Shown: positions 1-7,151 of the stretch, piece after piece
Position numbering within the stretch: position 1 is the first letter of the stretch
How the letters are laid out: each line of letters starts with the position of its first letter
Assembly: GCA_964511535.1 (NCBI GenBank)
Contig: CAZEFW010000207.1
Span: forward strand, 1-12,366
Direction of reading: 5' to 3'
DNA length: 12,366 nt
DNA from: CAZCFB01 sp964511535
Lineage (GTDB): Bacteria; Myxococcota_A; Polyangia; GCA-2747355; CAZCFB01
The notes under the pieces: model-generated
Databases searched by the model: none
What the model saw: the letters and a program-made list of their open reading frames with translations, nothing else
What the model was told of the DNA's origin: nothing
Program-made: the position numbers and the translations under genes

Positions 1-929
1 TCATGTTCCCCGCCCTGATCAAGGACGGCTACGACGAGGACAAGTCCCTGGGGCTGGTGACCACCGCCGGCACCCTGGGCATTTTGATCCCGCCCTCCAT
101 CCCGATGATCATCTACGCCATCATGGCGCCGGTGGACGGCAAGGCGCTGTCCATCCGCGAGCTGTTCATCGCGGGGCTCATCCCCGGCATCCTGGTGGGG
201 CTCATCCTGGCGGCCTACGCCGTGTTCAAGCTGCCCCGGGAGAAGTTCCTGCAGCCGGCCGCCAAGCTCGCCCCGGGCGAGTTCATGAAGAACGTGCGCG
301 ACGGCATCCTGTCGCTGGTGCTCATCGCGCTGATCTTCTTCGGCATCTACCTCGGCTGGTTCACGGTGACCGAGGCCGCGGCCACGGCGGCGATCTACGC
401 GCTGGTGGTGGACCTGCTGGTGCATCGTGAGTTGAAGATCAAGAAGGCGCCGGAGGTGTTCATCGAGACGGCCTGGATGATGGGTACCATCTTCATGCTG
501 CTGGTGCTGGCCATCGCCTTCAACAAGTTCCTCACCGAGGAGGAGATCCCGCAGATGGCGGCCGAGTGGCTCAAGGGCTCGGTCTCCAGCAAGTTCGGCT
601 TCTTGATGCTGGCCAACGTGTTCTTGATCCTGCTCGGCTGCCTGATGGACATCATGTCGGCAATCATGATCGTGGCCCCGCTGCTGGCGCCCATCGCCAT
701 CAGCTACGGCATCGACCCGATCCACTTCGGGCTGATCTTCATCGTCAACCTCTCCATCGGCTACATCACGCCGCCCATCGGGTTGAACCTGTTCGTCTCG
801 TCGACGATCCTGGACAGGCCCATCACGCAGGTGATCCGCGCGTCGTTCCCCTACTCGGTGATCATGCTGCTGGCCCTGCTGGCGGTGACGTATATCCCGG
901 CGCTGAGCTTGATCCTGCTGGGGCGTTAA
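1..929 (+). CDS. dctM: TRAP transporter large permease DctM, C-terminal part (5' end outside window)
   Basis: This is the large membrane subunit of a tripartite ATP-independent periplasmic transporter. The family uses a sodium or proton gradient to import organic acids that a periplasmic binding protein delivers. About 309 residues are visible and full-length DctM is near 430, so roughly the first 120 are missing and the ATG at 3 is internal. Family motifs are clear: GTLGILIPPSIPMIIYA at visible residues 23-39, the segment GWFTVTEAAA at 118-127 and the C-terminal SIGYITPPIGLNLFVSS at 251-267. Alternating hydrophobic helices run to the end. The DctP and DctQ partners are not in the window and may lie upstream; the substrate cannot be read from the permease. 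No clear terminator lies in the 50 bp before the next gene, so readthrough is possible. Confidence 0.95.
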   Translation, partial: MFPALIKDGYDEDKSLGLVTTAGTLGILIPPSIPMIIYAIMAPVDGKALSIRELFIAGLIPGILVGLILAAYAVFKLPREKFLQPAAKLAPGEFMKNVRDGILSLVLIALIFFGIYLGWFTVTEAAATAAIYALVVDLLVHRELKIKKAPEVFIETAWMMGTIFMLLVLAIAFNKFLTEEEIPQMAAEWLKGSVSSKFGFLMLANVFLILLGCLMDIMSAIMIVAPLLAPIAISYGIDPIHFGLIFIVNLSIGYITPPIGLNLFVSSTILDRPITQVIRASFPYSVIMLLALLAVTYIPALSLILLGR

Positions 930-979
930 GTCGCCGCTGCAGACCTCTTCAACCCACCTCAACCCAAACAGGAGCAAAC

Positions 980-1690
980 ATGGGAGCCCTCGACCCCATC
1001 GCAGGTATCTCGCTGGAGCAGTACGCCGACCTGGCCGCCAAGATGAAAGATTGCGGGGGCGATCTGGAGGTGTGCGCGAGCATCGCCGAGGCAAATGGGG
1101 TGGACCGGGCCACCTGGCAGGCGGCCATGGACGGCTGGAACGAGCGCATGGCCAACCCGGCCACGGCCGGAGAGGTGGCCCTGGCCTACATGCCGATCTA
1201 CCAGGCGGCTCTGGCGCGCACCGGGGACATCGCCACCACCAGCTTCGAGGACTACTGCGGGATGTCGGTGATGTTGAACCACCCCCAACATGGCCTCGAA
1301 AAGATGTACGCCTACTACGGTATAGACGTGCAGCAGTGGAGCCAGATCTCGACCTATTGGGTGGACCAGCTTACCAGGGACCAGGACCTGGCGGGCCGCT
1401 TCGGCCAGGCCACCGGCGCCATGCGCCAGCAGCTGGACGCGGGCCAGCTCCCGCCGCCCCCTGGCCAGGGCGACAGGCCCCAGGACGTATCCGCCGAGCA
1501 GGTGGTGCAGGCTGCCGGAAACATCTCCTCGCTGCCGCCGGTGGCCGTGGGCGAAAACTGCTACGTGCTGTGGGGCGACAACAAGAAGTACGTCGGGCAG
1601 GTCAAGGAGGCCGGCGACGGCCAGTGCCTCATCGCCTTCCCCGACGGTCAGGAGCACTGGATCGCCAATGACCGCATCTCAAATGAGTAA
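980..1690 (+). CDS. Unrecognised protein: duplicated helical module plus C-terminal Tudor-like barrel
   Basis: The product has 236 residues and no signal peptide or membrane helix, so it is probably cytosolic. I chose ATG 980 because AGGAG lies at 970-974, five bases upstream; a longer in-frame opening would run back into dctM. Residues 10-78 and 87-152 look like two diverged copies of one helical module: [IT]-S-[LF]-E-[QD]-Y near the start, then an Ala-rich helix, G-[VI]-D-x3-W, and a second Trp six to seven residues on. A Pro/Gln-rich linker (155-168) leads to residues 188-232, where the strand pattern CYVLWGDNKKYVGQV, then LIAFPDGQEHWI, resembles a small Tudor-like beta-barrel. I do not recognise a named family and give no function. 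Its stop overlaps the start region of the SRPBCC gene, which suggests coupled translation. Confidence 0.85.
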   Translation: MGALDPIAGISLEQYADLAAKMKDCGGDLEVCASIAEANGVDRATWQAAMDGWNERMANPATAGEVALAYMPIYQAALARTGDIATTSFEDYCGMSVMLNHPQHGLEKMYAYYGIDVQQWSQISTYWVDQLTRDQDLAGRFGQATGAMRQQLDAGQLPPPPGQGDRPQDVSAEQVVQAAGNISSLPPVAVGENCYVLWGDNKKYVGQVKEAGDGQCLIAFPDGQEHWIANDRISNE

Positions 1691-2144
1691 GGGGTTGGTA
1701 AGGTCAAGGTCAGTGAACCCGGAGAGCCGGTTCATCGTCCACGCTCCGGTGGCGGTGGTCTGGGAGGTGCTCAGCGACTTCGACGCCTACCCGCAGTGGA
1801 ACCCTTGCGTTCAGTTCCGCGGGCGCCCGGAGTTGGGCGCCAGGGTGCCGATAACGCTCCAGCTCATGGGCCGCTCGTTTCCCTTCTCTGTGCGGATGGA
1901 GGCCATGGATGAGGAGCGCGAGCTCAGGTGGCGCGGCGGGCCACCGCAGCTGATGAGCGGGACCCACTACTTCAAGATCCACGCGCAGGGCCCTGACGCT
2001 ACCGAGGTGATCCATGGCGAGCGCTTCGAGGGTCTGGCCGTGCCGCTGGTCTGGCCGGCGGTGAGGCGTGCGTTCGAGGCCTTTTACGAGCGCATCAACC
2101 AGAGCCTCGCGGAGCGCTGCCAGCAGCTGGCCCGGCGCCAATAA
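1668..2144 (+). CDS. SRPBCC (START/Bet v1-like) family protein
   Basis: A 158-residue single-domain protein of the SRPBCC superfamily, whose helix-grip fold encloses a hydrophobic ligand pocket. The N-terminal signature APVAVVWEVLSDFDAYPQWN (residues 26-45) is typical: strand 1, then the V-W-x-V-L-x-D-F-x-x-Y-P-x-W-N helix. Further beta strands follow, including ATEVIHGERFEG (111-122), and then the long C-terminal helix (about 131-156). The ligand is unknown; members include polyketide-cyclase-like and lipid-binding proteins. The start is uncertain. ATG 1668 has GGAG 13 bases upstream and overlaps the previous gene by 23 bp. ATG 1683 overlaps it by 8 bp. GTG 1713 follows an AAGG and would still keep the whole domain. 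The overlap suggests cotranscription with the duplicated-module gene. Confidence 0.88.
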   Translation: MTASQMSKGLVRSRSVNPESRFIVHAPVAVVWEVLSDFDAYPQWNPCVQFRGRPELGARVPITLQLMGRSFPFSVRMEAMDEERELRWRGGPPQLMSGTHYFKIHAQGPDATEVIHGERFEGLAVPLVWPAVRRAFEAFYERINQSLAERCQQLARRQ

Positions 2145-2156
2145 GCTTTGGGTGCA

Positions 2157-2186
2157 CGGGGGCGGCCGTGGCCACAGGAGCCCCCG
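2157..2186. terminator. Weak candidate bidirectional terminator hairpin between convergent genes
   Basis: The arms CGGGGGC (2157-2163) and GCCCCCG (2180-2186) are perfectly complementary over 7 bp, with a 16-base loop that itself contains GGCC twice. It lies in the 94 bp between the stops of two convergent genes, where a terminator is expected. No T-tract follows on either strand, so classical intrinsic termination is not shown. In such GC-rich DNA a hairpin of this size can arise by chance. Confidence 0.25.
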
Positions 2187-2238
2187 CTCCTCTCCGCCGG
2201 CCCTGCCTTGCACACATCCGCTGGACCGGAAGGCGGGC

Positions 2239-3405
2239 TCAGTCCAGGGCCAGGATCTGCTGTACCCGCTGCAACGGGGCTGTGCCCTGGTATGCGTCGG
2301 TCTGGCCCGCCAGGTGAGCTCGGCTGCTGGTCATGGCCGCGGGGCGGGTCAGTATCCGGCCGGCCCTCTGGAGCGTCTTTGATTTGGCCGCGTTGTAGCG
2401 TTCAATGGCCGCCGGGTCGCGCTGGTCGTCCTTTCTCACCGCCTGATAATAGGCGCTCGACTGGCTCTTGAGCACGTCGCGGTAGCCCACCAGGTAGCGC
2501 CGGGCCAGCTCCCGGTTTCGGGCAGGCGCCTGGCGCATGGCCGCGGAGATCCTCTTGGAGATCCCCTTGAAGTAGCCCTTGAGCAGGGCCCGGTTGAGCC
2601 GGGCTGGCGGGTAGGCCTGGTCCATCTGTGGACTCGTGGGCGCCCGCCACCAGGACCCGAGGGCCTTGCCAGCCATGCCCTGGGCCTGGGCCTGGGCGGC
2701 GAAGGCGCGGGTCTCGGCCCGGGGCTGAGACCAGAGCAGGTCCAGCCGCTGCTGCAGCCGTGCCTTGCGCGCGGCCTGGGGCGTCCCGGGCTGCGCGGCT
2801 TTCAACTCGGCGGATGCGAGGACCTTTTCAATTCGCAGGGCGCGCTTGATATCGCGCACATGGCGGTATTCATGCGCCAGGATGGGCAAGAGGCGGTTGG
2901 GCTTGGCGTAGAAGGCGTTGTCCAGGTTGATGATCAGCTCGGCCTTGCCGCCCGCCCCGTTGGCGTAGGCTCTCATGTTGCGCGGCAGCCCAAAGATGGT
3001 GCGCTTCAGCTGCCGCGCCCGCAGCAAGGCGTCCCGGCGCATGTCGTAAGCCGCCGTCCCCTTGGGCGTGCCGCGCAGCAGCTTGGCGGTCTGGCGCATC
3101 AGGGCGTACTCCTGGCTCGTGTCGAACTTCACCGGCACCCGCCTGTCCACCTTGACGCCCATGCGCCTGAGCTGGTTGGAGGCCTTGGTGATGTTACGCC
3201 GGGCCACTCGGAGCCGCAGGGGCACGCGGTTGGTTCGGAGGTTGACGGCCCGACGGTACAGCTTGCCGGCCTCGGCCACCGCCTTGGGTCCGGGGGCCTG
3301 GCGCGCGGGCGCGGCCATGGGGGCGGTGGTCAGGAGCAACAGCGCCCCGGCCACGATCCCGGTCAACAACGACGCATGTCCAGATCGAGCACGAAGAGAG
3401 GCCAT
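2239..3405 (-). CDS. Putative secreted zinc metallopeptidase-like protein (HExxH)
   Basis: The product has 388 residues if it starts at ATG 3405. I prefer this start because it gives a normal signal peptide: MASLRARSG, a hydrophobic stretch LLTGIVAGALLLLTT, and a likely Ala-x-Ala cut near residues 31-33. The reading frame stays open upstream to 3576, but that part is unlike a signal sequence. No clear Shine-Dalgarno site precedes 3405. The key motif is HEYRH at residues 178-182, following a predicted strand LIINLDN (157-163), as in zincins, where the two His bind zinc and the Glu is catalytic. The Glu in AETRAFAAQ (about residue 231) could be the third ligand. The rest is Arg/Lys/Ala-rich and helical. 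I do not recognise a named peptidase family. It is divergent from the lipoprotein gene at 3660. Confidence 0.8.
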   Translation of the reverse strand: MASLRARSGHASLLTGIVAGALLLLTTAPMAAPARQAPGPKAVAEAGKLYRRAVNLRTNRVPLRLRVARRNITKASNQLRRMGVKVDRRVPVKFDTSQEYALMRQTAKLLRGTPKGTAAYDMRRDALLRARQLKRTIFGLPRNMRAYANGAGGKAELIINLDNAFYAKPNRLLPILAHEYRHVRDIKRALRIEKVLASAELKAAQPGTPQAARKARLQQRLDLLWSQPRAETRAFAAQAQAQGMAGKALGSWWRAPTSPQMDQAYPPARLNRALLKGYFKGISKRISAAMRQAPARNRELARRYLVGYRDVLKSQSSAYYQAVRKDDQRDPAAIERYNAAKSKTLQRAGRILTRPAAMTSSRAHLAGQTDAYQGTAPLQRVQQILALD

Positions 3406-3659
3406 ACAGTAGTGGTATGCAGGATCCATTCCGTCCAGGATCATTGGGGAAATTTGATTCAGGCGTTCGAAATCCGGAGAACTGGAAGACGAGAAGGCCA
3501 GCGGAGAGTGTGACCTGGACCGTCCCCATGATCTCTTTATGGGGATTCCACAGGGCTGGCGGGGGCGTTGGCCCATGGGATCCGCTTCGTTTGCTGGCGT
3601 TGGATAGATCCTGACTCATACTGATATTCCAGTATTTCCATGGACGAAATGGGATTGAC
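3406..3659. other. Divergent intergenic region with probable promoters for both exported proteins
   Basis: This 254 bp gap separates the starts of two divergent genes and is visibly richer in A/T than its flanks. Two short repeats are present: an imperfect direct repeat CAGGATCCATT / CAGGATCATT at 3420-3430 and 3436-3445, and an inverted repeat TACTG-6 nt-CAGTA at 3619-3634, 25 bases before the lipoprotein start. No hexamer pair good enough to name as a promoter was found; TTGGAT (3600-3605) with TGATAT (3622-3627) is the best on the plus strand and is weak. Short open frames here (for example 3417-3614) have no recognisable product. Confidence 0.4.
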
Positions 3660-6116
3660 ATGACTGGACGACGCAGAACCAATTGCAGTTCTTCTCTCGT
3701 TGTCGCTCTAGCTCTGCTGGCAGGGGGCTGCTTTGCCCCTGACTACGGAGACGTGGCATTCGCCTGCAAGCAGGGCGGCGAGGACTGCCCCGAGGGATAT
3801 GAGTGCCAGGTGCTGGCAGGACAGACCAAGCGCTGCGTACGCCAGGGGCTCAAGCTGGATGGCGGTAAGAAACCGGATTCCGGCAAGATCATGGATCAGG
3901 GCCCGGCCGTGGACAGGGGCCCGAGCAAGGACCGGGGCCAGATAAAGGACACGGGCCAGGCGCCGGACAAGAAGCCCCCCGCCGACCTGCCGCCCAAGCC
4001 GGACGCCTCACCCGGTGGGCCGCTTGTCGCCCTGATCTCCCCCAATAACAACGTCTCGTTGGCGACCTACAGCCACTGGTGGAAATTCAAGGTCGCGCCT
4101 ACGGCTGGTACCTCAATCAGCAAGTGCACTCTCTTTGTCGACGGCAAGGACAGGGGCTCCAAGGCCAGCCCCTCGACCGCGACCTCTGGCGACTACATCG
4201 CATGGACCGACAAATCCATGAGCGCAGGCAAGCACCCCTGGTACGTCTCCTGTATCGATTCCAGTGGAAAGACAGGAGTCTCCGCCACCTGGATCCTGAA
4301 CCACGCCCCGATCAAGCTTACAGCCTGCAAGCGCAAGGGCTTCAAGTCGTACACCCGCTACATCGTCAGCGGCACCCTCTCCTCCAAGACCGAAATCTGC
4401 CTGGAGATCGACAGCCGAAACGTTCTCATCCAGGGCGACGCCAAGGCCGTGCTGCGTGGCACCTCGTCGAAGGATGTCGTCACCCACAAGGTGAGCAGCC
4501 CGCCCACGGTTTGGAAGAACCTGGGTACCAAGGGCTGGCAGCTGGGATGGCAAGGCAACGTCTTCGGTGAAAAGCACCTGGACAACATGGACGCCCACGA
4601 CCTCACCGGCGATGGCAGGCTGGACCTGATCACATCCACTTCGGGCGGGTATATCCGCATCTACAAGAACCTGGGGAAGGGCAAATTCCAGACCACGCCG
4701 ACGTTGTTCTCCTCCAGCCAAAAAATGGAAAACCGCCGCATCGTGGACTTCGACCGGGACGGCTACCCTGACATGTTCGCTGCGGGGAACGGCACAAAAG
4801 AGGCCTTCTACACCGGCAAGAGCAGCGGCGGCTTGAGCTACAAGATCGGCTTCAGCTGGGGCTTCTATACCAGGAACATCGACCTCGGCCACTTCGACAG
4901 CGACGATCAGATCGACGTGGCCACGGGCAGCGCTTACAGCTCAGGCTCGGACTATCAGCGCCACGTGGGACTCAAGAGCGGGACCAGCGCTGGCTTCACC
5001 AAATCCTGGAATAGCACCCTGGGCGCCGGTGGCGGTCACGGGCCCACCTTCGTGGGCGACTTCGACGGCGACGGCAAGTTCGACATTCTGGTGCCCCAGC
5101 AGAGCTCATCCGCCATCAGCGCCATGGTTTATTTCGGCGCCGGCGGGGGCAAGTTCAGCGGTTCGCACACCTTCAGCGGCGGCCTGCCTGCCGGGGTCCG
5201 GGACCTCAACGGCGACGGCAAGACCGACGCGCTGGTCTTCCAGGCCACGACCAAGCGCAACCTCTCGTCGATTCTGAGCTACCGCCTCGTAGGCAAGTCC
5301 TGGGTGCCGCTCAATGGCCTGTATCCCAAGTACACCGGCGGCATCGCCAGGGCGGCGTTCCACGACGTCACCGGCGACGGCAAGCCGGACGCGATCCTGC
5401 TGGGCGCCGGCACCTCGGATCAGCTGCTCGTGTACCGCAACGCGTTCACCCTCACCGGCGGCACCTGGGCGCTGGTAGGGAGCGGGAATATCAAGGGGGC
5501 GGGCCACTCCCTGGACCTGCGGGACATGGACAACGACGGCGATCTCGACGTGCTGGCCAGCCACTACCTCGGCTCCGGATCAGGGCAAGGCATGCACGGG
5601 ATCCTCTACGCCAACACGGGGGCTGGGCTGCTCAAGCCGTCGCTGGTTCACAAGGACCCGCTCAAGAAGCAGATGGCCATGGCCGCTCCGGGCGATCTGG
5701 ACGGCGAGCCCTCTTATGGCGTGCGCATCAACAAGGGCATCAGGGAGGTGGGGATCTCCGATCTGACCATCCGCGGTTTCGCCGGCGGGATCGAGGTGCT
5801 CGGCGCCGACGCTGTCATCACCGCGGTCACCGTGGAGGACCCGGATCTGTTCGGCGTGCGGGTCACAGACGCGTCAGGGACCACCGTCACGCGGCTCTCG
5901 ATGAAGAACGCCGTGCGCGGCATCGGGTTGAAGGTGATCGGCTCCAAGATCAAGGTTTACCAGTCGGTGCTCTGTCCCTCCGGCTACCACCAGACCCGCA
6001 CCTTCATCGGCGCCGAGTGCGTCAAATCGTCGGTCACCGTGAGCAGCGGCAGCGGCAACCAGGCGTCCCTGAACAACGGCTGCGGCAAGAACTTCATGAG
6101 CTCCTTCTGCAGGTAG
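3660..6116 (+). CDS. Secreted lipoprotein with an FG-GAP beta-propeller nested in a NosD-like beta-helix
   Basis: The 818-residue protein begins with a basic and hydrophobic lipoprotein signal ending in LLAGGC (Cys24 is the likely lipidated residue). A four-Cys knot (C36, C43, C49, C59) and an Asp/Pro/Gly-rich linker (66-120) follow, then an Ig-like segment (about 121-215). Residues 218-275 resemble the first turn of a right-handed parallel beta-helix. Seven FG-GAP repeats follow, with calcium-type loops at 314, 363, 411, 467, 515, 569 and 622 (for example DFDGDGKFD), spaced 48-56 residues apart as in a seven-bladed propeller. Beta-helix turns resume at 685-770 (YGVRI...DLTIRGFAGGIEV), ending in a Cys-containing tail. 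It is probably a surface adhesion, binding or structural protein; no catalytic site is seen. The start ATG 3660 has only a weak GGGA five bases upstream. It converges with the exporter gene. Confidence 0.9.
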   Translation: MTGRRRTNCSSSLVVALALLAGGCFAPDYGDVAFACKQGGEDCPEGYECQVLAGQTKRCVRQGLKLDGGKKPDSGKIMDQGPAVDRGPSKDRGQIKDTGQAPDKKPPADLPPKPDASPGGPLVALISPNNNVSLATYSHWWKFKVAPTAGTSISKCTLFVDGKDRGSKASPSTATSGDYIAWTDKSMSAGKHPWYVSCIDSSGKTGVSATWILNHAPIKLTACKRKGFKSYTRYIVSGTLSSKTEICLEIDSRNVLIQGDAKAVLRGTSSKDVVTHKVSSPPTVWKNLGTKGWQLGWQGNVFGEKHLDNMDAHDLTGDGRLDLITSTSGGYIRIYKNLGKGKFQTTPTLFSSSQKMENRRIVDFDRDGYPDMFAAGNGTKEAFYTGKSSGGLSYKIGFSWGFYTRNIDLGHFDSDDQIDVATGSAYSSGSDYQRHVGLKSGTSAGFTKSWNSTLGAGGGHGPTFVGDFDGDGKFDILVPQQSSSAISAMVYFGAGGGKFSGSHTFSGGLPAGVRDLNGDGKTDALVFQATTKRNLSSILSYRLVGKSWVPLNGLYPKYTGGIARAAFHDVTGDGKPDAILLGAGTSDQLLVYRNAFTLTGGTWALVGSGNIKGAGHSLDLRDMDNDGDLDVLASHYLGSGSGQGMHGILYANTGAGLLKPSLVHKDPLKKQMAMAAPGDLDGEPSYGVRINKGIREVGISDLTIRGFAGGIEVLGADAVITAVTVEDPDLFGVRVTDASGTTVTRLSMKNAVRGIGLKVIGSKIKVYQSVLCPSGYHQTRTFIGAECVKSSVTVSSGSGNQASLNNGCGKNFMSSFCR

Positions 6117-6138
6117 CCTTGACCTCGCAGGGGCCCCT

Positions 6139-7047
6139 TCATCGCTTCGCCCGGGACGCCAGGGCCACGCCGGCTACCACCACGGCGGCGCCGATGTAGG
6201 TGCGGGGCGTGGCGGGCTCGGCCATGAAGACGATGCCCACGAAGAGCGCCAGCACCGGCACCACGTAGGCGATGAGCGACAGGCGGGTGGCCTCCATGCG
6301 GCGGAGCAGCCAGAAGTAGAGCATGAAGGTCACGGCCGAGCCGGCCAGGGAGAGGTAGAGCAGGGCGCCCACGGCCTGGCCGGTCCAGGTGACGGGTCGG
6401 GCCCCCTCCAGCAGCAGGGCAAGGGCTCCCAGGATTGCGGCGCAGATGAGCATCGGCACGCTGGTAAGCGACAGGGGCGGGATGTCGGCGCCCCAGCGCT
6501 TGACCGCGGCCGAGGCGATGGCGCAGGCCACGGGCGAGCCGAGCATCACGATGGCGCCGCGGGCCACGCCCGGCCCGCCCAGCAGGGCGAAGTCCTCGGA
6601 GAAGATCACCGCGATGCCGGCGAAGCCGAGCATGACCCCGCCGGTGGAGCGTGGGTTGAGCTGCTCCCCCGGCAACATCACGTGGGCGATGAGCGCCAGG
6701 AAGAGCGGGAAGCTGGAGAAGATGATGGCCGTGAGGCCGGACGGCACCCACTGCTCGGCCCAGTAGACGATGCCGTAGGAGGCCGCGAAGTTGAGCGTGC
6801 CGTTGACCAGCCAGAGCCAGCGCTCCCGGGCTGTGCGGCCCAGGGGCACCCGCCGCGCGAGGGCCACGCCCAGCAGGATGGCGCCGGCCAGGGCGAAGCG
6901 CAGGGCCGCGCCGGTGAATGGCGGCACATGCTCCAGGCCGATGCGGATCACTGCCCAGGTGGTGCTCCAGATGGCGATGCAGGCTGACACCGCGAGAATG
7001 TTGAAGCTTCGGTCCCTGGTCATGGGCGGCTCATGGCCGCCCACCAT
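6139..7047 (-). CDS. EamA/DMT-superfamily transporter
   Basis: An integral membrane protein of 302 residues, the usual size for ten-helix EamA transporters, with two repeats of about five helices. Typical features are the first-repeat segment VPPFTGAALRFALAGAILLG (41-60), YWAEQWVPSGLTAIIFSSFP (95-114) at the helix 3-4 turn, and the second-repeat end LSLIAYVVPVLALFVGIVF with AEP (257-278). Members export metabolites, amino acids or nucleosides, and some import; the substrate cannot be deduced here. The start is uncertain. ATG 7047 gives 302 residues; ATG 7023 gives 294 with N-terminus MTRDRSFNIL and loses no helix. Neither has a good ribosome binding site. It converges with the lipoprotein gene at a 22 bp gap containing the palindrome GGGGCCCC (6130-6137). 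It diverges from the VOC gene across a structured control region. Confidence 0.92.
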   Translation of the reverse strand: MVGGHEPPMTRDRSFNILAVSACIAIWSTTWAVIRIGLEHVPPFTGAALRFALAGAILLGVALARRVPLGRTARERWLWLVNGTLNFAASYGIVYWAEQWVPSGLTAIIFSSFPLFLALIAHVMLPGEQLNPRSTGGVMLGFAGIAVIFSEDFALLGGPGVARGAIVMLGSPVACAIASAAVKRWGADIPPLSLTSVPMLICAAILGALALLLEGARPVTWTGQAVGALLYLSLAGSAVTFMLYFWLLRRMEATRLSLIAYVVPVLALFVGIVFMAEPATPRTYIGAAVVVAGVALASRAKR

Positions 7048-7065
7048 ACCAGCTATTGGGCGTTG

Positions 7066-7094
7066 CCAGGTCCGAGGTGGATCTTCGGACCTGG
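7066..7094. promoter_or_regulatory. Perfect 10-bp-arm stem-loop in the exporter/VOC divergent region
   Basis: The arms CCAGGTCCGA (7066-7075) and TCGGACCTGG (7085-7094) are exactly complementary with a 9-base loop, and a G-T pair can extend the stem. If the exporter promoter suggested at 7098-7124 is real, this hairpin would sit at the 5' end of the exporter mRNA, 19 or more bases before its start codon. It could be an mRNA leader structure or a protein-binding site. No T-tract follows on either strand, and a terminator would make little sense between divergent starts. Confidence 0.55.
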
Positions 7095-7097
7095 TTG

Positions 7098-7124
7098 ATT
7101 AGACTTGTTAGCCGCGACTAACAA
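7098..7124 (-). promoter_or_regulatory. Candidate promoter for the EamA-type exporter
   Basis: Read on the minus strand, TTGTTA (7124-7119; 4 of 6 matches to the sigma-70 -35 box) is followed after 15 bases by TCTAAT (7103-7098; 5 of 6 matches to the -10 box). The spacing is shorter than the ideal 17. The palindrome at 7104-7125 fills the spacer and covers the -35 box, which would suit repression by a bound dimer. This is inferred from the sequence only. Confidence 0.35.
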
Positions 7125-7125
7125 G
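7104..7125. promoter_or_regulatory. Near-perfect 22-bp palindrome, operator-like
   Basis: The arms CTTGTTAG (7104-7111) and CTAACAAG (7118-7125) are perfectly complementary. The six central bases CCGCGA contain a self-complementary CGCG, so 20 of 22 positions obey two-fold symmetry. Its length, A/T-rich outer arms and position between two divergent genes fit a binding site for a dimeric regulator such as a TetR- or MarR-type protein. No regulator gene is in the window. The palindrome ends 26 bases before the VOC start codon and overlaps the proposed exporter promoter. Confidence 0.55.
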
Positions 7126-7137
7126 CTGTATGTGAGC

Positions 7138-7144
7138 AAAGGAG
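7138..7144 (+). promoter_or_regulatory. Strong Shine-Dalgarno site that fixes the VOC gene start
   Basis: AAAGGAG lies seven bases before ATG 7152, an ideal spacing. The alternative in-frame GTG at 7146 is one base from the motif, too close to be used, so ATG 7152 is the start. Confidence 0.8.
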
Positions 7145-7151
7145 AGTGGAG

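Noticed and set aside
566..979. In-frame upstream extension of the duplicated-module protein into dctM
   Set aside because: The extension overlaps the conserved end of dctM in another frame, and a good Shine-Dalgarno site marks ATG 980.
3655..3660. TTGACA, a perfect -35 hexamer
   Set aside because: It overlaps the lipoprotein start codon, so any promoter using it would start transcription inside the gene; most likely chance.
4113..4892. A 259-codon minus-strand open frame inside the lipoprotein gene
   Set aside because: Val/Ala/Asp-rich and featureless; the plus strand encodes ordered FG-GAP repeats.
6130..6137. GGGGCCCC as a terminator between convergent lipoprotein and exporter genes
   Set aside because: An 8-bp palindrome has no loop and cannot form a proper hairpin, and no T-tract follows.
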